In this document: positions 50,939-61,392 of the stretch, one piece after another
Layout: each line of letters begins with the position of its first letter
How positions within the stretch are numbered: position 1 is the first letter of the stretch
Assembly: GCF_006716885.1 (NCBI RefSeq)
Contig: NZ_VFPU01000001.1
Location: 1,674,001 to 1,738,000 of the forward strand
Direction of reading: 5' to 3'
Length of the DNA: 64,000 nucleotides
Origin: Ornithinimicrobium humiphilum
Lineage (GTDB): Bacteria; Actinomycetota; Actinomycetes; Actinomycetales; Dermatophilaceae
Notes under the pieces: generated by a model
The model's input: the letters and a program-made list of their open reading frames with translations, nothing else
Database searches by the model: none
Told to the model about the DNA's origin: nothing
Translations under genes and position numbers: made by a program

Positions 50939-52050
50939 GGATCGGGCTGGTGTGCCCCTACGACCTCGGCCGCCCCGGCGGGGTCCAGGGCCAGGTTCTC
51001 GGGCTCGCCGAGGAGCTGCTCCGACGCGGCCAGGAGGTCGCGGTCCTCGGGCCGGGCCGACCCCCGGGGCCGGAGCTGCCCCACGTCACCAGCGCGGGAC
51101 CGGGCCGCGCCGTCCCGGGCAACGGCTCCGTGGCGCACCTGGCCGTCGGTCCGACGGTGCCGGCGCAGGTCGAGCGGTGGCTGGCCTCCGCCCGTCCCGA
51201 CGTCGTGCACGTCCACGAGCCGGCCACCCCCGGCCTCGGGATCACCGCCGTCCGCCGGGCCCGCGCGGCCGGCCTGCCCGTGGTGGCGACCTTCCACGCC
51301 GACCGGCCCGTGGGACGGACGGCCCGGGCCAGCGGGCCGGTGGTGCGCCGGGTCCTCGGGCCGCTCGCCCTCAGCACCGCCGTGTCGCCGCAGGCCTGGC
51401 AGGTCGCTCGGGAGCAGTACCACCTCGATCCCCTGGTCGTGCCCAACGGGCTCGACGTCACGGCATACCTGCCCCGGCCGGGGCTCGACCCCGTCGAGCT
51501 CCGCGCAGCGGCGGGGCTGGAGGGGGAGGGCCCGGTCGTGCTCTTCCTCGGCCGGCGCGACGAGCCGCGCAAGGGCCTGCCGGTGCTCGTCGAGGCGCTC
51601 CCGCGGCTGCGGCACCTCGTGCCGGAGGTCCGGGTCGTCGTCGCCGGGCCGGGCCGGGTGCGGGTGCCCGAGGTCGAGGACGTCGGCACCGTGAGCGAGG
51701 CGCGCAAGCGGGCGCTGCTGCGCGCGGCCGACGTGCTCGCGGCGCCGCACACCGGGCGGGAGAGCTTCGGCATCGTGCTCGCCGAGGCGATGGCGACCGG
51801 CACCCCGGTGGTGGCCAGCGCGCTGCCCGCCTTCCGGCAGGTGCTGGGCGAGGCGGGCATGCTCGTGGCGCCGTCCGACCCGACCGCCCTGGCCGACGCG
51901 CTGGCCGCGGTGCTGGGCGACGGGGAGCTGGCCGGGCGGCTGCGTGACCAGGGCCGGGAGCGGGTCGGGCGCTGGGACTGGCCGGTGCTCGCCGACCGGT
52001 GGGAGGAGCTCTACGACGGCGCGTGCGGAGCACGCAGGACGGGCTCGTAG
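50935..52050 (+). CDS. pimA: phosphatidylinositol alpha-mannosyltransferase
   Basis: 371 residues, GT-B fold, family GT4. N-terminal MRIGLVCPYDLGRPGGVQGQVLGLAEELLRRG contains the Gly-rich acceptor loop. The C-terminal donor site has VLFLGRRDEPRKGLPVLVEAL and the E-x7-E motif HTGRESFGIVLAEAMATGTPVV. It transfers the first mannose from GDP-mannose to phosphatidylinositol. The order pgsA-patA-pimA is diagnostic. Confidence 0.94.
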   Translation: MRIGLVCPYDLGRPGGVQGQVLGLAEELLRRGQEVAVLGPGRPPGPELPHVTSAGPGRAVPGNGSVAHLAVGPTVPAQVERWLASARPDVVHVHEPATPGLGITAVRRARAAGLPVVATFHADRPVGRTARASGPVVRRVLGPLALSTAVSPQAWQVAREQYHLDPLVVPNGLDVTAYLPRPGLDPVELRAAAGLEGEGPVVLFLGRRDEPRKGLPVLVEALPRLRHLVPEVRVVVAGPGRVRVPEVEDVGTVSEARKRALLRAADVLAAPHTGRESFGIVLAEAMATGTPVVASALPAFRQVLGEAGMLVAPSDPTALADALAAVLGDGELAGRLRDQGRERVGRWDWPVLADRWEELYDGACGARRTGS

Positions 52051-52164
52051 ACTGTCCACGCGCCGCCTCGCAGGAGCGGCCCGCCGGTCTTCGGCACCAT
52101 CACACCTTCCGTCGCAGCGCGGCACGGGACCCGCGCGCGCTGCAGAACCTCCCGAGAGGCACCG

Positions 52165-53064
52165 ATGAGCGAGCCCACCCCGCACACCACCGGCACGTCG
52201 CGCGTCAAGCGCGGCATGGCCGACATGCTCAAGGGCGGCGTGATCATGGACGTCGTCACCCCTGAGCAGGCCAAGATCGCCGAGGACGCCGGTGCGGTGG
52301 CCGTCATGGCGCTGGAGCGCGTGCCGGCCGACATCCGCGCCCAGGGCGGCGTCTCCCGCATGAGCGACCCCGACATGATCGACGGCATCATCGAGGCCGT
52401 CTCCATCCCCGTCATGGCCAAGGCCCGGATCGGCCACTTCGCCGAGGCGCAGGTGCTCCAGAGCCTCGGCGTCGACTACATCGACGAGTCCGAGGTCCTC
52501 ACCCCGGCCGACTACGCCAACCACATCGACAAGTGGGCCTTCACCGTCCCCTTCGTCTGCGGCGCGACCAACCTGGGCGAGGCGCTGCGGCGCATCACCG
52601 AGGGCGCGGCGATGATCCGCTCCAAGGGCGAGGCCGGCACCGGTGACGTCTCCAACGCCGTGACCCACATGCGCACCATCCGCGCCGAGATCCGCCGCCT
52701 GCAGGGCATGGCCGAGGACGAGCTCTACGTCGCGGCCAAGGAGCTGCAGGCGCCCTACGAGCTCGTCAAGGAGGTCGCGACCGCCGGCAAGCTGCCCGTC
52801 GTGCTCTTCACCGCCGGCGGCATCGCCACCCCCGCCGACGCCGCGATGATGATGCAGCTCGGCGCCGAGGGCGTCTTCGTCGGCTCCGGCATCTTCAAGT
52901 CGGGCAACCCGGCGCAGCGGGCCGCCGCCATCGTCAAGGCGACGACCTTCTACGACGACCCCGACACCGTCGCGCAGGTCTCCCGCGGGCTGGGCGAGGC
53001 CATGGTCGGCATCAACGTCGACGACATCCCGGTCCCGCACCGCCTCGCCGAGCGCGGCTGGTGA
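52165..53064 (+). CDS. pdxS: pyridoxal 5'-phosphate synthase subunit PdxS
   Basis: 299 residues. [17 protein letters not shown] contains the first substrate Asp, [30 protein letters not shown] the imine-forming Lys and neighbours, and [16 protein letters not shown] plus [19 protein letters not shown] the phosphate sites. It condenses ribose-5-phosphate, glyceraldehyde-3-phosphate and ammonia to PLP. The pdxT GTG overlaps its stop. A 114-bp leader follows TAGACT near 52048. Confidence 0.97.
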   Translation: MSEPTPHTTGTSRVKRGMADMLKGGVIMDVVTPEQAKIAEDAGAVAVMALERVPADIRAQGGVSRMSDPDMIDGIIEAVSIPVMAKARIGHFAEAQVLQSLGVDYIDESEVLTPADYANHIDKWAFTVPFVCGATNLGEALRRITEGAAMIRSKGEAGTGDVSNAVTHMRTIRAEIRRLQGMAEDELYVAAKELQAPYELVKEVATAGKLPVVLFTAGGIATPADAAMMMQLGAEGVFVGSGIFKSGNPAQRAAAIVKATTFYDDPDTVAQVSRGLGEAMVGINVDDIPVPHRLAERGW

Positions 53065-53687
53065 CCTCGAGCCCCACCTCGCGTCCCCTGGTCGGCGTGC
53101 TCGCCGTCCAGGGCGACGTGCGCGAGCACCTGGCCGCCCTGGAGGCGGCCGGTGCCCGCACCCGGACCGTCCGGCGCCCCACCGAGCTCGACGGCCTCGA
53201 CGGTCTCGTCGTGCCCGGCGGGGAGTCGACGACCATCGACCGGCTCTGCCGCATCTTCGGGCTGCACGAGCCGCTGCGGGAACGGATCGCCTCCGGGCTG
53301 CCGGTCTACGGCTCGTGCGCCGGCATGATCCAGCTCGCCGACCGCATCCTCGACGGCCACGTCGAGCAGCAGACCTTCGGCGGGATCGACATGACCGTGC
53401 GGCGCAACGCCTTCGGCCGGCAGGTCGACTCCTTCGAGTCCGACCTGCACGTCGAGGGCCTGCGCGACGCCGGGCGCCCGTTCCGGGCCGTCTTCATCCG
53501 CGCCCCCCGCGTGGAGGACGCCGGGCCGGACGTGCAGGTTCTGGCCCGCGTCGACGACGCCGTGGTGGCGGTGCGGCAGGGCAACCTGCTCGCCACCTCC
53601 TTCCACCCCGAGGTCACCGACGACCACCGCGTCCACGAGCTCTTCGTGCGCATCTGCGAGCAGGCGCGGGCCGTCCCCGCCGCCTGA
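53061..53687 (+). CDS. pdxT: PLP synthase glutaminase subunit PdxT
   Basis: 208 residues from GTG 53061. Class I glutaminase: [29 protein letters not shown] (oxyanion loop), [10 protein letters not shown] (nucleophile Cys) and [16 protein letters not shown] (catalytic His and Glu). It supplies ammonia to PdxS. Start and stop overlap (GTGA) shows translational coupling. Confidence 0.96.
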   Translation: MTSSPTSRPLVGVLAVQGDVREHLAALEAAGARTRTVRRPTELDGLDGLVVPGGESTTIDRLCRIFGLHEPLRERIASGLPVYGSCAGMIQLADRILDGHVEQQTFGGIDMTVRRNAFGRQVDSFESDLHVEGLRDAGRPFRAVFIRAPRVEDAGPDVQVLARVDDAVVAVRQGNLLATSFHPEVTDDHRVHELFVRICEQARAVPAA

Positions 53688-53860
53688 CCCACGCCCCCGC
53701 GCCGGCCCGACCCAGGCCCCCGGCGCCGGCCGGCACGACCCCTCCGCGCCCGCCCCACGGCATACCCGTCGGGCGGGCGGGAGCCGGATTGGGAGGCCCG
53801 CGCCCCCGCCCGGTAGCATCGGAGGCCGTTCGGATTCGGTCGAGGGAAGTGGGAGAGCGC

Positions 53861-54628
53861 ATGTCGGGTCACTCCAAGTGGGCGACGACCAAGCACAAGA
53901 AGGCTCAGATCGACGCCAAGCGCGGCAAGCTCTTCGCCAAGCTCATCAAGAACATCGAGGTCGCGGCCCGGATGGGTGGTGGTGACCCCGCCGGCAACCC
54001 GACGCTCTTCGACGCGATCCAGAAGGCCAAGAAGTCCTCGGTCCCCAACGACAACATCGACCGCGCGGTCAAGCGCGGCTCCGGTGCCGAGGCCGGTGGC
54101 GCGAGCTACGAGTCACTCGTCTACGAGGGCTACGCCCCGGGTGGTGTCGCCCTCTACATCGAGTGCCTGACCGACAACAAGAACCGCGCCGTCATGGAGG
54201 TGCGCACCGCGCTCTCCCGCAACGGCGGCTCGATGGCCGACAGCGGCTCGGTCGCCTACCTGTTCAACCGCAAGGGCCAGGTCGTGGTCCCGGTCAAGCA
54301 GGAGTCGGGCGAGCTGACCGAGGACGGCCTGCTCGAGATCGTGCTCGAGGCCGGTGCCGAGGACGTCTCCGAGCTCGACGACAGTTTCGAGATCATCTGC
54401 GAGGCCACCGACATCGTCGCCGTGCGCACCGCGCTGCAGGAGGCCGGGATCGATTACAACTCGGCCGAGGTCACCTTCGTGCCGACCATGGAGGTCACGG
54501 TCGACGCCGAGGGCGCCCGCAAGGTCATGCGCGTCATCGACGCCCTCGAGGACTGCGACGACGTCCAGAACGTCTATTCCAACGTCGACGTCCCCGACGA
54601 GGTCCTGGCGGAGCTCGAGGAGGACTGA
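53861..54628 (+). CDS. YebC/TACO1-family protein
   Basis: 255 residues. [33 protein letters not shown] is the family N-terminus, then [28 protein letters not shown]. YebC-family proteins help translate difficult (for example polyproline) stretches, and some act as regulators. The position immediately before ruvC is conserved across bacteria. TAGCAT at 53814 is a plausible -10. A hairpin terminator follows the gene. Confidence 0.96.
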   Translation: MSGHSKWATTKHKKAQIDAKRGKLFAKLIKNIEVAARMGGGDPAGNPTLFDAIQKAKKSSVPNDNIDRAVKRGSGAEAGGASYESLVYEGYAPGGVALYIECLTDNKNRAVMEVRTALSRNGGSMADSGSVAYLFNRKGQVVVPVKQESGELTEDGLLEIVLEAGAEDVSELDDSFEIICEATDIVAVRTALQEAGIDYNSAEVTFVPTMEVTVDAEGARKVMRVIDALEDCDDVQNVYSNVDVPDEVLAELEED

Positions 54629-54636
54629 CCTCCCGC

Positions 54637-54658
54637 GCGCCCCGCCGTCGGGCGGGGC
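54637..54658 (+). terminator. hairpin terminator after yebC
   Basis: CGCCCCGCC pairs perfectly with GGCGGGGCG around GTCG, nine bases past the stop. There is no T tract. Confidence 0.65.
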
Positions 54659-54767
54659 GTGTCGCAGGCCCGGGCCCGCGCGCCGGGCGGGTAGCGTGGG
54701 TGCGAACACCTGTCCACACCCGTCGCGCCGCCCCCGTCGCGCCGGGGCACCCCCAGGAGGCCTGCTC

Positions 54768-55424
54768 GTGCGCGTGCTCGGTGTCGACCCCGGCCTCACC
54801 CGCTGCGGGCTGGGCGTGGTCGAGGGGCTGCCCGGGCGGCGGCTGCGGATGGTCGCCGTCGGAGTCGTGCGCACGCCGGCGACCGACGACCCGCAGGACC
54901 GGCTGCTGTCGGTCCAGACCGAGATCGACCAGTGGCTCGCCGACTGGCGGCCCGACGCGATCGCCGTCGAGCGCGTCTTCGCCAAGGCCAACATCAAGGG
55001 GATCATGGGCACCGCCCAGGCCTCGGCCATCCCGATGCTCGCCGCCGCCCGGCTCGGGCTCGCGCTGGGGCTGCACACCCCCTCGGAGGTCAAGGCCGCC
55101 GTCACCGGCAACGGCCGGGCCGACAAGGCCCAGGTGACCCACATGGTGACCCGCATCCTGGCCCTCGACGTGGCCCCGCGACCGGCCGACGCCGCTGACG
55201 CCCTCGCGCTGGCGATCTGCCACCTGTGGCGCAGCGGAGCCGACGAACGGCTGGCCGCCGAGGGCTCCGCCCCCAACCTGCTGCAGCAGGCCGAGCGGCT
55301 GGCGGGCCAGGCCCCGCCCAACCGGCTCGCCCAGCTGCACGCCTCGCACCAGACCGCGGCGCGTTCGGCCGCGGCCCGGGCCGCCGCCCGCGCGGCCACC
55401 ACCCCAGGAGGAACCACCCGGTGA
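54768..55424 (+). CDS. ruvC: Holliday junction resolvase RuvC
   Basis: 218 residues from GTG 54768, with AGGAGG seven bases upstream. Catalytic acidic residues are visible: [13 protein letters not shown] (Asp), [14 protein letters not shown] (Glu) and [15 protein letters not shown] (two Asp). It cuts Holliday junctions symmetrically with RuvAB. An Ala-rich C-terminal extension of about 35 residues ([19 protein letters not shown]) goes beyond the usual ~175-residue enzyme. The stop overlaps ruvA. Confidence 0.96.
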   Translation: MRVLGVDPGLTRCGLGVVEGLPGRRLRMVAVGVVRTPATDDPQDRLLSVQTEIDQWLADWRPDAIAVERVFAKANIKGIMGTAQASAIPMLAAARLGLALGLHTPSEVKAAVTGNGRADKAQVTHMVTRILALDVAPRPADAADALALAICHLWRSGADERLAAEGSAPNLLQQAERLAGQAPPNRLAQLHASHQTAARSAAARAAARAATTPGGTTR

Positions 55425-56029
55425 TCGCTTCCGTCCGCGGCCCCGTCCGCCACGTCGGCCTGGACCACGTCATCGTCGAGGTCGGCGGGGTCGGGCTGCT
55501 CGTGCACACCACCCCGGCCACCGCCGCCGAGTGCCGCACCGGCACCGAGGTCACCCTCGAGACCACCCTCGTGGTGCGCGAGGAGTCGCTCACCCTCTAC
55601 GGCTTCCGCGGCGCCGACGCCAAGGCGCTCTTCGAGCAGGTGCAGACGGTCTCCGGAGTCGGCCCGCGGCTCGCGCTGGCGATGCTGTCGGTGCACGCCC
55701 CCGACGTCGTCCGGCGGGCGCTGGCCCAGGGCGACCTGGCCACGCTGACCAAGGTGCCCGGCATCGGCAAGAAGTCGGCCGAGCGCCTCGTGCTCGAGCT
55801 CAAGGACAAGATCCTCGCCGTCGGGGTCGACCCGGCCGACCTGGCCGTGCGCCCCGACGATGCCCCCGCCGACGACGGCGTGCTCGGCCAGGTGCGCGAG
55901 GCCCTCGAGGGCCTCGGCTGGTCCTCGAAGCAGGCCGCCGACGCCGTCACCCGCGTGACCAAGGCCGACGACGCGCCCACCGGGGTCTCCGAGATCCTCC
56001 GCGCTGCCCTCCGGGAGCTCGGCCGATGA
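55421..56029 (+). CDS. ruvA: Holliday junction DNA helicase subunit RuvA
   Basis: 202 residues from GTG 55421. Domain I OB-fold ([25 protein letters not shown]), domain II with two helix-hairpin-helix motifs ([29 protein letters not shown]), an acidic flexible linker and domain III ([20 protein letters not shown]) that contacts RuvB. It shares GTGA with ruvC and ATGA with ruvB. Confidence 0.97.
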   Translation: MIASVRGPVRHVGLDHVIVEVGGVGLLVHTTPATAAECRTGTEVTLETTLVVREESLTLYGFRGADAKALFEQVQTVSGVGPRLALAMLSVHAPDVVRRALAQGDLATLTKVPGIGKKSAERLVLELKDKILAVGVDPADLAVRPDDAPADDGVLGQVREALEGLGWSSKQAADAVTRVTKADDAPTGVSEILRAALRELGR

Positions 56030-57162
56030 GCACCTGGGACGACGGCTCCCGCGAGATCGACGTCGACGAGGGCCCCACGAGCGGCCGCATCGTCGACGCC
56101 GGCTCCAGCGACGAGGAGCGCCGCGTCGAGGCCGCCCTGCGGCCGCGCCGGCTGGCCGACTTCCCGGGGCAGGGGCGCGTGCGCGACCAGCTCGGCCTGG
56201 TGCTCGAGGCAGCCCGTCGCCGGGCGGCCCCGCCCGACCACGTGCTGCTCTCCGGGCCGCCCGGGCTGGGCAAGACCACCCTGGCGATGATCATCGCGGG
56301 CGAGCTCGAGCAGCCCATCCGCATCACCAGCGGCCCCGCCATCCAGCACGCCGGCGACCTCGCCGCCGTGCTCTCCTCGCTCGTCGAGGGCGAGGTGCTC
56401 TTCCTCGACGAGATCCACCGCATGTCGCGCCCGGCCGAGGAGATGCTCTACCTGGCGATGGAGGACTTCCGCGTCGACGTCATCGTCGGCAAGGGACCCG
56501 GTGCGACCGCGATCCCGCTCGAGCTGCCGCCCTTCACCGTCGTGGGCGCCACCACCCGCGCCGGCCTGCTGCCGGCGCCGCTGCGCGACCGCTTCGGCTT
56601 CACCGGCCATCTCGACTACTACGACACCGCCGACCTGGTCACGATCCTCACGCGCAACGCCGAGCTGCTCGGCATCGAGGCCGACGCGCCGGGCATCGAG
56701 CAGATCGCCTCCCGCTCCCGCGGCACGCCCCGCATCGCCAACCGGCTGCTGCGCCGCGTCCGCGACTGGGCGCAGGTGCACGGCCACGGCCGGGTGGACG
56801 ACGAGGCCGCCCGGGCCGCCCTCGAGCTCTTCGACGTCGACGCCATCGGCCTGGACCGTCTCGACCGGGCGGTCCTGGAGGCGCTGTGCACCCGTTTCGG
56901 CGGGGGGCCGGTCGGCCTGTCGACGCTGGCGGTGGCCGTGGGGGAGGAGCCCGACACCGTCGAGACCGTCGCCGAGCCCTATCTCGTGCGCGAGGGCTTC
57001 CTCATCCGCACGCCGCGCGGCCGGGCCGCCAGCCCCCGCGCCTGGGAGCATCTCGGGCTGACGCCGCCGCGCGACGCGGTGGCCGTGGCAGGGGCCTCCG
57101 GAGGCCGGCTGGGCCCGGAGGCCGAGCAGGCGTCCCTGCCCCTCGACGAACCCTCCGCGTAG
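56026..57162 (+). CDS. ruvB: Holliday junction branch migration ATPase RuvB
   Basis: 378 residues. Walker [10 protein letters not shown], Walker [11 protein letters not shown], sensor 1 [18 protein letters not shown] with the Arg finger, sensor 2 [17 protein letters not shown], and a winged-helix C-terminus. It pumps DNA through the RuvA-bound junction. A ~35-residue low-complexity tail ([18 protein letters not shown]) follows the normal end. ATG 56026 overlaps the ruvA stop. Confidence 0.97.
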   Translation: MSTWDDGSREIDVDEGPTSGRIVDAGSSDEERRVEAALRPRRLADFPGQGRVRDQLGLVLEAARRRAAPPDHVLLSGPPGLGKTTLAMIIAGELEQPIRITSGPAIQHAGDLAAVLSSLVEGEVLFLDEIHRMSRPAEEMLYLAMEDFRVDVIVGKGPGATAIPLELPPFTVVGATTRAGLLPAPLRDRFGFTGHLDYYDTADLVTILTRNAELLGIEADAPGIEQIASRSRGTPRIANRLLRRVRDWAQVHGHGRVDDEAARAALELFDVDAIGLDRLDRAVLEALCTRFGGGPVGLSTLAVAVGEEPDTVETVAEPYLVREGFLIRTPRGRAASPRAWEHLGLTPPRDAVAVAGASGGRLGPEAEQASLPLDEPSA

Positions 57163-57192
57163 GACCGCGTCGCAACACGGCATACCTGGTCT

Positions 57193-57221
57193 TTGGTGGC
57201 TGTCCCCGGCTCACCTAGACT
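57193..57221 (+). promoter_or_regulatory. promoter of yajC-secD-secF
   Basis: TTGGTG (57193-57198) and TAGACT (57216-57221) with 17-bp spacing lie 87 bp before the yajC start. The gene has its own GAGAAGG Shine-Dalgarno. Confidence 0.6.
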
Positions 57222-57307
57222 CTCCCGTCGGTGCCCGCGTCATGACCGGCGCGGACCGGTGCCGCAGCCTGCTCGCGGCCCCACATCCCAGATGAGAAGG
57301 TTCAACG

Positions 57308-57631
57308 ATGACGCCACTGGCCACCGCCGCACCCGCGTCGGGTGGGGGCCTGTCCACCATCCTGCTCCTCGCGCTTCCCTTCGCGGTGCTGCTCTACCTC
57401 ATGTTCACGCAGCGCAAGCGCGCGCGGGCGGTCGCCGACGCGCAGGCCGGCCTCCAGGTCGGCCAGGAGGTCATGGCCGCGGCCGGGATCTTCGGCCGGA
57501 TCTCCGCCATCGAGGGTGACGTGGTCCACCTCGAGGTCGCCCCCGGAGTGGTGGTGAGGGTGGCCCGCCGGGCCGTCGTGCCCGACGCCACCCCGGCCGC
57601 CGGCCCCGCTCAGCAGGGGGAGACCGCCTGA
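57308..57631 (+). CDS. yajC: preprotein translocase subunit YajC
   Basis: 107 residues. One N-terminal membrane helix (TILLLALPFAVLLYLMF) is followed at once by TQRKRARAV and the soluble LQVGQEVMAAAGIFGRISAIEGDVVHLEVAPGVVVRVARRAV. YajC joins SecDF in the accessory Sec complex. The stop shares its A with the secD start (TGATG). Confidence 0.95.
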   Translation: MTPLATAAPASGGGLSTILLLALPFAVLLYLMFTQRKRARAVADAQAGLQVGQEVMAAAGIFGRISAIEGDVVHLEVAPGVVVRVARRAVVPDATPAAGPAQQGETA

Positions 57632-59565
57632 TGTCGCTCTCCACCCAGGGTTCCCGCCGCGAGGAGGACCTGCCCGGCGCCTCGAGGACGAGCGGCCGCC
57701 GTCCCTCCGCGAGCACCGGCCGGTCGAGGAAGACCCGCCGCAACCCGCGCCTCCGCGGCCCCTACCGCACCCTCGTGACGCTGCTGGCCCTCACGATCGC
57801 CCTCTTCGCCGGCATCGGAGCCGCGCACCTCTGGGCGACCCCGCAGGCCGCGCTCACCCCGCAGCTGGGTCTCGACCTCGCCGGTGGCCGCCAGGTCGTC
57901 CTGGCGCCCGCGACCGACGACGGTGCCTCCATAGGCAACGACCAGCTCGACCAGGCCATCGACATCATCCGTCGCCGCGTCGACGGCACCGGCACCGCCG
58001 AGGCCGAGGTCACCCGCCTCGGGCAGAACATCTCCGTGGCCATCCCGGGCAACCCGACGCCGGCGCAGCTGGAGGCGCTCAGCCGCTCCTCGCAGATGTA
58101 CTTCCGGCCCGTGCTCGTGGCCACCCCCGTCTACCCGCCCGGCGAGGAGCCCGCGACCCCGCGCGACCTGCCGCTGCCCCCCTCGGTCGTCGAGGACCTG
58201 CAGGCCCCGCAGGACGAGGCACCCGGCGACGACGCCGAGCAGACCGCGGAGAACCGCGGCGGCGAGGCCCCGGCCCCGGAGAACCGCGGCGGCGAGGCCC
58301 TCGCGGCCGGCGGCACCGACGACGCCTCCGAGACCTCCGCCCCGGCGGGCGAGGAGGAGCCGGCGGCCGAGGAGCCCCCGGCCGACCCCTCCGACCTCTC
58401 GCAGATCACCCCGGAGGTCCAGGAGGAGTTCGTCGCCTCCGAGTGCGGTGACGAGCTCGCCGACAAGGCATCCAAGGCCCCCAGCAACCAGCCCCTGGTC
58501 GTGTGCAACGCCGAGGGCACCGAGAAGTACATCCTCGGCCCGGCCGAGATCTCCGGTGCGGCGCTCGACGACGCGACCGCCTCCATGGAGCAGGTCTCCG
58601 GCGGCGCGGTCACCGGCCGCTGGCAGGTCGTCCTCACCTTTGACGACGAGGGCGGCCAGAAGTTCGCCGAGGTCACCACGCGCCTCATGGGCTACGAGCA
58701 GAACTCGGCGCAGAACCGCTTCGCGATGGTCCTCGACGGCATCGTCATCTCCGCCCCGACGGTCAACAGCGTCATCCCCAACGGGGTCGCCACCATCACC
58801 GGTGACTTCACCGTGGAGGAGGCCCAGACCCTGGCCAACCAGCTGAAGTTCGGTGCGCTGCCGCTGAGCTTCGACGTGCAGACCTCCGAGCAGATCAGCC
58901 CCACCCTCGGTGGCGAGCAGCTGCGCTGGGGCCTCATCGCCGGCGCCATCGGTCTGCTGCTGGTCTTCATCTACATGCTGATCCAGTACCACGCGCTCGG
59001 CTTCGTCGCGATCGCCTCGCTGATCGTGGCGGCGATCCTCGCCTACGGCGCGGTGACGCTGCTGGGCTGGGCGACGAACTTCCGCCTCACGATGGCCGGT
59101 GTCACCGGTCTGATCGTCTCGATCGGTATCACGGCGGACAGCTTCATCGTCTACTTCGAGCGCATCCGGGACGAGGTCCGTGCCGGCCGCCCGCTGCGCT
59201 ACGCCGTCGACACCGGTTGGTCCCGCGCGCGGCAGACGATCATCATCTCCGACGTCGTCAACCTCATCGCCGCGGGCGTCCTCTACTTCCTGTCCGAGGC
59301 GGGCGTGAAGGCCTTCGCCTTCATGCTCGGCCTGACGACGGTGATGGACCTCGTGGTCGTCATGATGTTCACCCACCCGGTCGTGTCCATCCTGGCCAAC
59401 ACCCCGTTCTTCGGGGAGGGCCGCAAGTGGTCGGGCATGGAGCCCGAGCGTCTGGGAGCCAAGCGCTCGGCCTACCTGGGCCGCGGCCAGATCCGCGAGC
59501 CCGAGCCGGTGAGCACCGGACGCAGGCGTCATACCCGTGAGGAGCTGGAAGGTGGTGTGGTCTGA
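57631..59565 (+). CDS. secD: protein translocase subunit SecD
   Basis: 644 residues. After a basic N-terminus comes helix 1 (LVTLLALTIALFAGIGAAHLW), then the P1 domain with GLDLAGGRQVVLAP. An acidic, Pro/Ala/Glu-rich linker (~residues 180-260) contains the block ENRGGEA twice. The C-terminus has five helices with IGITADSFIVYFERIRDEVRAG. SecD uses the proton motive force to pull secreted proteins. The stop shares its A with the secF start. Confidence 0.96.
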   Translation: MSLSTQGSRREEDLPGASRTSGRRPSASTGRSRKTRRNPRLRGPYRTLVTLLALTIALFAGIGAAHLWATPQAALTPQLGLDLAGGRQVVLAPATDDGASIGNDQLDQAIDIIRRRVDGTGTAEAEVTRLGQNISVAIPGNPTPAQLEALSRSSQMYFRPVLVATPVYPPGEEPATPRDLPLPPSVVEDLQAPQDEAPGDDAEQTAENRGGEAPAPENRGGEALAAGGTDDASETSAPAGEEEPAAEEPPADPSDLSQITPEVQEEFVASECGDELADKASKAPSNQPLVVCNAEGTEKYILGPAEISGAALDDATASMEQVSGGAVTGRWQVVLTFDDEGGQKFAEVTTRLMGYEQNSAQNRFAMVLDGIVISAPTVNSVIPNGVATITGDFTVEEAQTLANQLKFGALPLSFDVQTSEQISPTLGGEQLRWGLIAGAIGLLLVFIYMLIQYHALGFVAIASLIVAAILAYGAVTLLGWATNFRLTMAGVTGLIVSIGITADSFIVYFERIRDEVRAGRPLRYAVDTGWSRARQTIIISDVVNLIAAGVLYFLSEAGVKAFAFMLGLTTVMDLVVVMMFTHPVVSILANTPFFGEGRKWSGMEPERLGAKRSAYLGRGQIREPEPVSTGRRRHTREELEGGVV

Positions 59566-60743
59566 TGTCGCGCTTCAGCCAGCTCGGTAACGACCTCTAC
59601 TCGGGCAAGAAGTCCTACAACATCGTCGGACGCCGCAACCTGTTCTACGGCCTCTCGCTGGTGCTCCTCCTGGCCTCGCTGATCGGCGTCTTCGGGATGG
59701 GCATCAACTTCGGGATCGAGTTCCGCGGCGGCACCGAGCTCCGGGTGTCACAGGTCGCCGACATGGACGACTACGAGAGGCGCGCGGGCGATCTCGTCGA
59801 CGCCGCCGTCCCGGGCCAGACCACGTCGGTCACCCGCATCGGCGACGGCACCGTCCGCGTCCAGACCGGTGAGATGGAGCAGCAGCAGGCCGAGGCCCTC
59901 CGCGCCGAGCTGGCCGAGGAGTTCTCGGTGCCCGTCGAGTCGGTGACCAGCTCGCTGGTCGGCCCCTCGTGGGGCCAGACCGTGACCGAGCGCGCAGCGA
60001 TCGCCCTGGTGATCTTCCTGGTGCTCGTCACGGCCGTGCTCAGCGTCTACTTCCGCACCTGGAAGATGGCGGTCGCGGCCCTGGTCGCGCTGATCCACGA
60101 CGTCGTCTTCACCGTCGGCATCTACGCGCTGCTGGGCATCGAGGTCTCGCCGGCCTCGGTCATCGGCTTCCTGACGATCCTGGGCTACTCGATCTACGAC
60201 ACCATCGTCGTCTTCGACAAGGTCCGCGAGAACACCGTCCACGCCTTCGACACCAGGCGCATGACCTATGCCGAGGCCGCCAACCTCGCGGTCAACCAGA
60301 CGTTCGTCCGGTCGATCAACACCTCGGTCGTCGCGCTGCTGCCGGTCGCGGTCATCCTGCTCGTCGGTCTGACGATCATCGGCCCGGGCACGCTGGTCGA
60401 CCTGTCGTGGGCGCTGTTCATCGGTATCGCGGTCGGCACCTACTCCTCGATCTTCATCGCCACCCCGCTGCTGGTGCACCTGCGCCAGGGCGAGGCCGAG
60501 ATCCGCAAGCACGACGCGTCGGTCACCCGCCGTGCCGAGCGGGCGGCCCGCCGTGGGGGCAACGCTCCCGAGGCGGAGACCGACCCGGTGCTGGGCGAGG
60601 CGGACGTCGAGGGCGATCCGGCCGGCGTGAGCGCCACCCCGGCTCCGACCCAGGCCCAGCGCACCGCCCCCACCGGCCGCCAGCTGCACCCCTACGCCCA
60701 GCGCGGCCCGCGCAACCAGCCCAAGCGCAAGCGCCGGGACTGA
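59565..60743 (+). CDS. secF: protein translocase subunit SecF
   Basis: 392 residues. First helix [21 protein letters not shown], then [14 protein letters not shown] (the SecF signature), and the C-terminal five-helix domain with [18 protein letters not shown] and [19 protein letters not shown] basic cytoplasmic tail of about 85 residues (ending [10 protein letters not shown]) extends past the core. It works with SecD and YajC. Confidence 0.96.
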   Translation: MSRFSQLGNDLYSGKKSYNIVGRRNLFYGLSLVLLLASLIGVFGMGINFGIEFRGGTELRVSQVADMDDYERRAGDLVDAAVPGQTTSVTRIGDGTVRVQTGEMEQQQAEALRAELAEEFSVPVESVTSSLVGPSWGQTVTERAAIALVIFLVLVTAVLSVYFRTWKMAVAALVALIHDVVFTVGIYALLGIEVSPASVIGFLTILGYSIYDTIVVFDKVRENTVHAFDTRRMTYAEAANLAVNQTFVRSINTSVVALLPVAVILLVGLTIIGPGTLVDLSWALFIGIAVGTYSSIFIATPLLVHLRQGEAEIRKHDASVTRRAERAARRGGNAPEAETDPVLGEADVEGDPAGVSATPAPTQAQRTAPTGRQLHPYAQRGPRNQPKRKRRD

Positions 60744-60766
60744 CCCCCGACCGGTAGGAGAAGACC

Positions 60767-61315
60767 ATGAGGACCGAGCCGCAGGGCGCGGACCCGACGC
60801 TGGCCGACGACGTGCTGGCCGGGATGCGCGACATCCCGGACTTCCCGATCAACGGCGTGGTCTTCAAGGACTTCACCCCGATCCTGCTCGACCCGTCGCT
60901 GCGCGGGCGGATCGTGTCCGACACGGTCGCCCGCCAGCGCGGGCGGGTCGACGTCGTGGCCGGGATCGAGGCCCGCGGCTTCATCCTGGGCGCGATGATC
61001 GCCCACGAGCTCGGGGTGGGTTTCGTCCCGGTGCGCAAGGAGGGCAAGCTGCCCTCGGCGGTGCACAAGATGTCCTACGCCCTCGAGTACGGCACGGCGA
61101 CCCTGGAGATCCACCAGGACGCCGTGTCCAACGGGGAGCGGGTGCTGGTCGTCGACGACGTGCTCGCCACCGGCGGCACCCTCGCCGCGACCTGCGACCT
61201 CATCGAGCAGTGCGGGGCCAGCGTGGCAGCCATCGAGCTGGTCCTGGAGATCGGCATGCTCGGCGGTCGCGACAAGCTCGGCGGCTACGACGTCCACTCC
61301 ATCCTCACCGTCTGA
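60767..61315 (+). CDS. apt: adenine phosphoribosyltransferase
   Basis: 182 residues. [31 protein letters not shown] and the PRPP motif [17 protein letters not shown] are diagnostic. It converts adenine and PRPP to AMP. ATG 60767 has TAGGAGAAG upstream. The order secF-apt-relA is conserved in actinobacteria. A hairpin follows. Confidence 0.96.
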   Translation: MRTEPQGADPTLADDVLAGMRDIPDFPINGVVFKDFTPILLDPSLRGRIVSDTVARQRGRVDVVAGIEARGFILGAMIAHELGVGFVPVRKEGKLPSAVHKMSYALEYGTATLEIHQDAVSNGERVLVVDDVLATGGTLAATCDLIEQCGASVAAIELVLEIGMLGGRDKLGGYDVHSILTV

Positions 61316-61328
61316 GGTGGGTGCCGAC

Positions 61329-61357
61329 GCACCGGCCGGGCCCGACCCGGCTGGTGC
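61329..61357 (+). terminator. hairpin after apt
   Basis: GCACCGGCCGGG pairs with CCCGGCTGGTGC (one G-T wobble) around a CCCGA loop, 14 bases past the apt stop. It separates apt from the relA promoter. Confidence 0.7.
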
Positions 61358-61380
61358 GCGGCATACCCAGTCGGTGCACC

Positions 61381-61386
61381 TATGAT
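61381..61386 (+). promoter_or_regulatory. -10 element of relA, leaderless
   Basis: TATGAT ends seven bases before the A of ATG 61393. No Shine-Dalgarno precedes the ATG, which fits a leaderless transcript. Confidence 0.5.
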
Positions 61387-61392
61387 CTCGTC

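Noticed and set aside
52051..52164. Riboswitch before pdxS
   Set aside because: The 114-bp leader shows no conserved fold known to me; it is treated as an ordinary untranslated leader.
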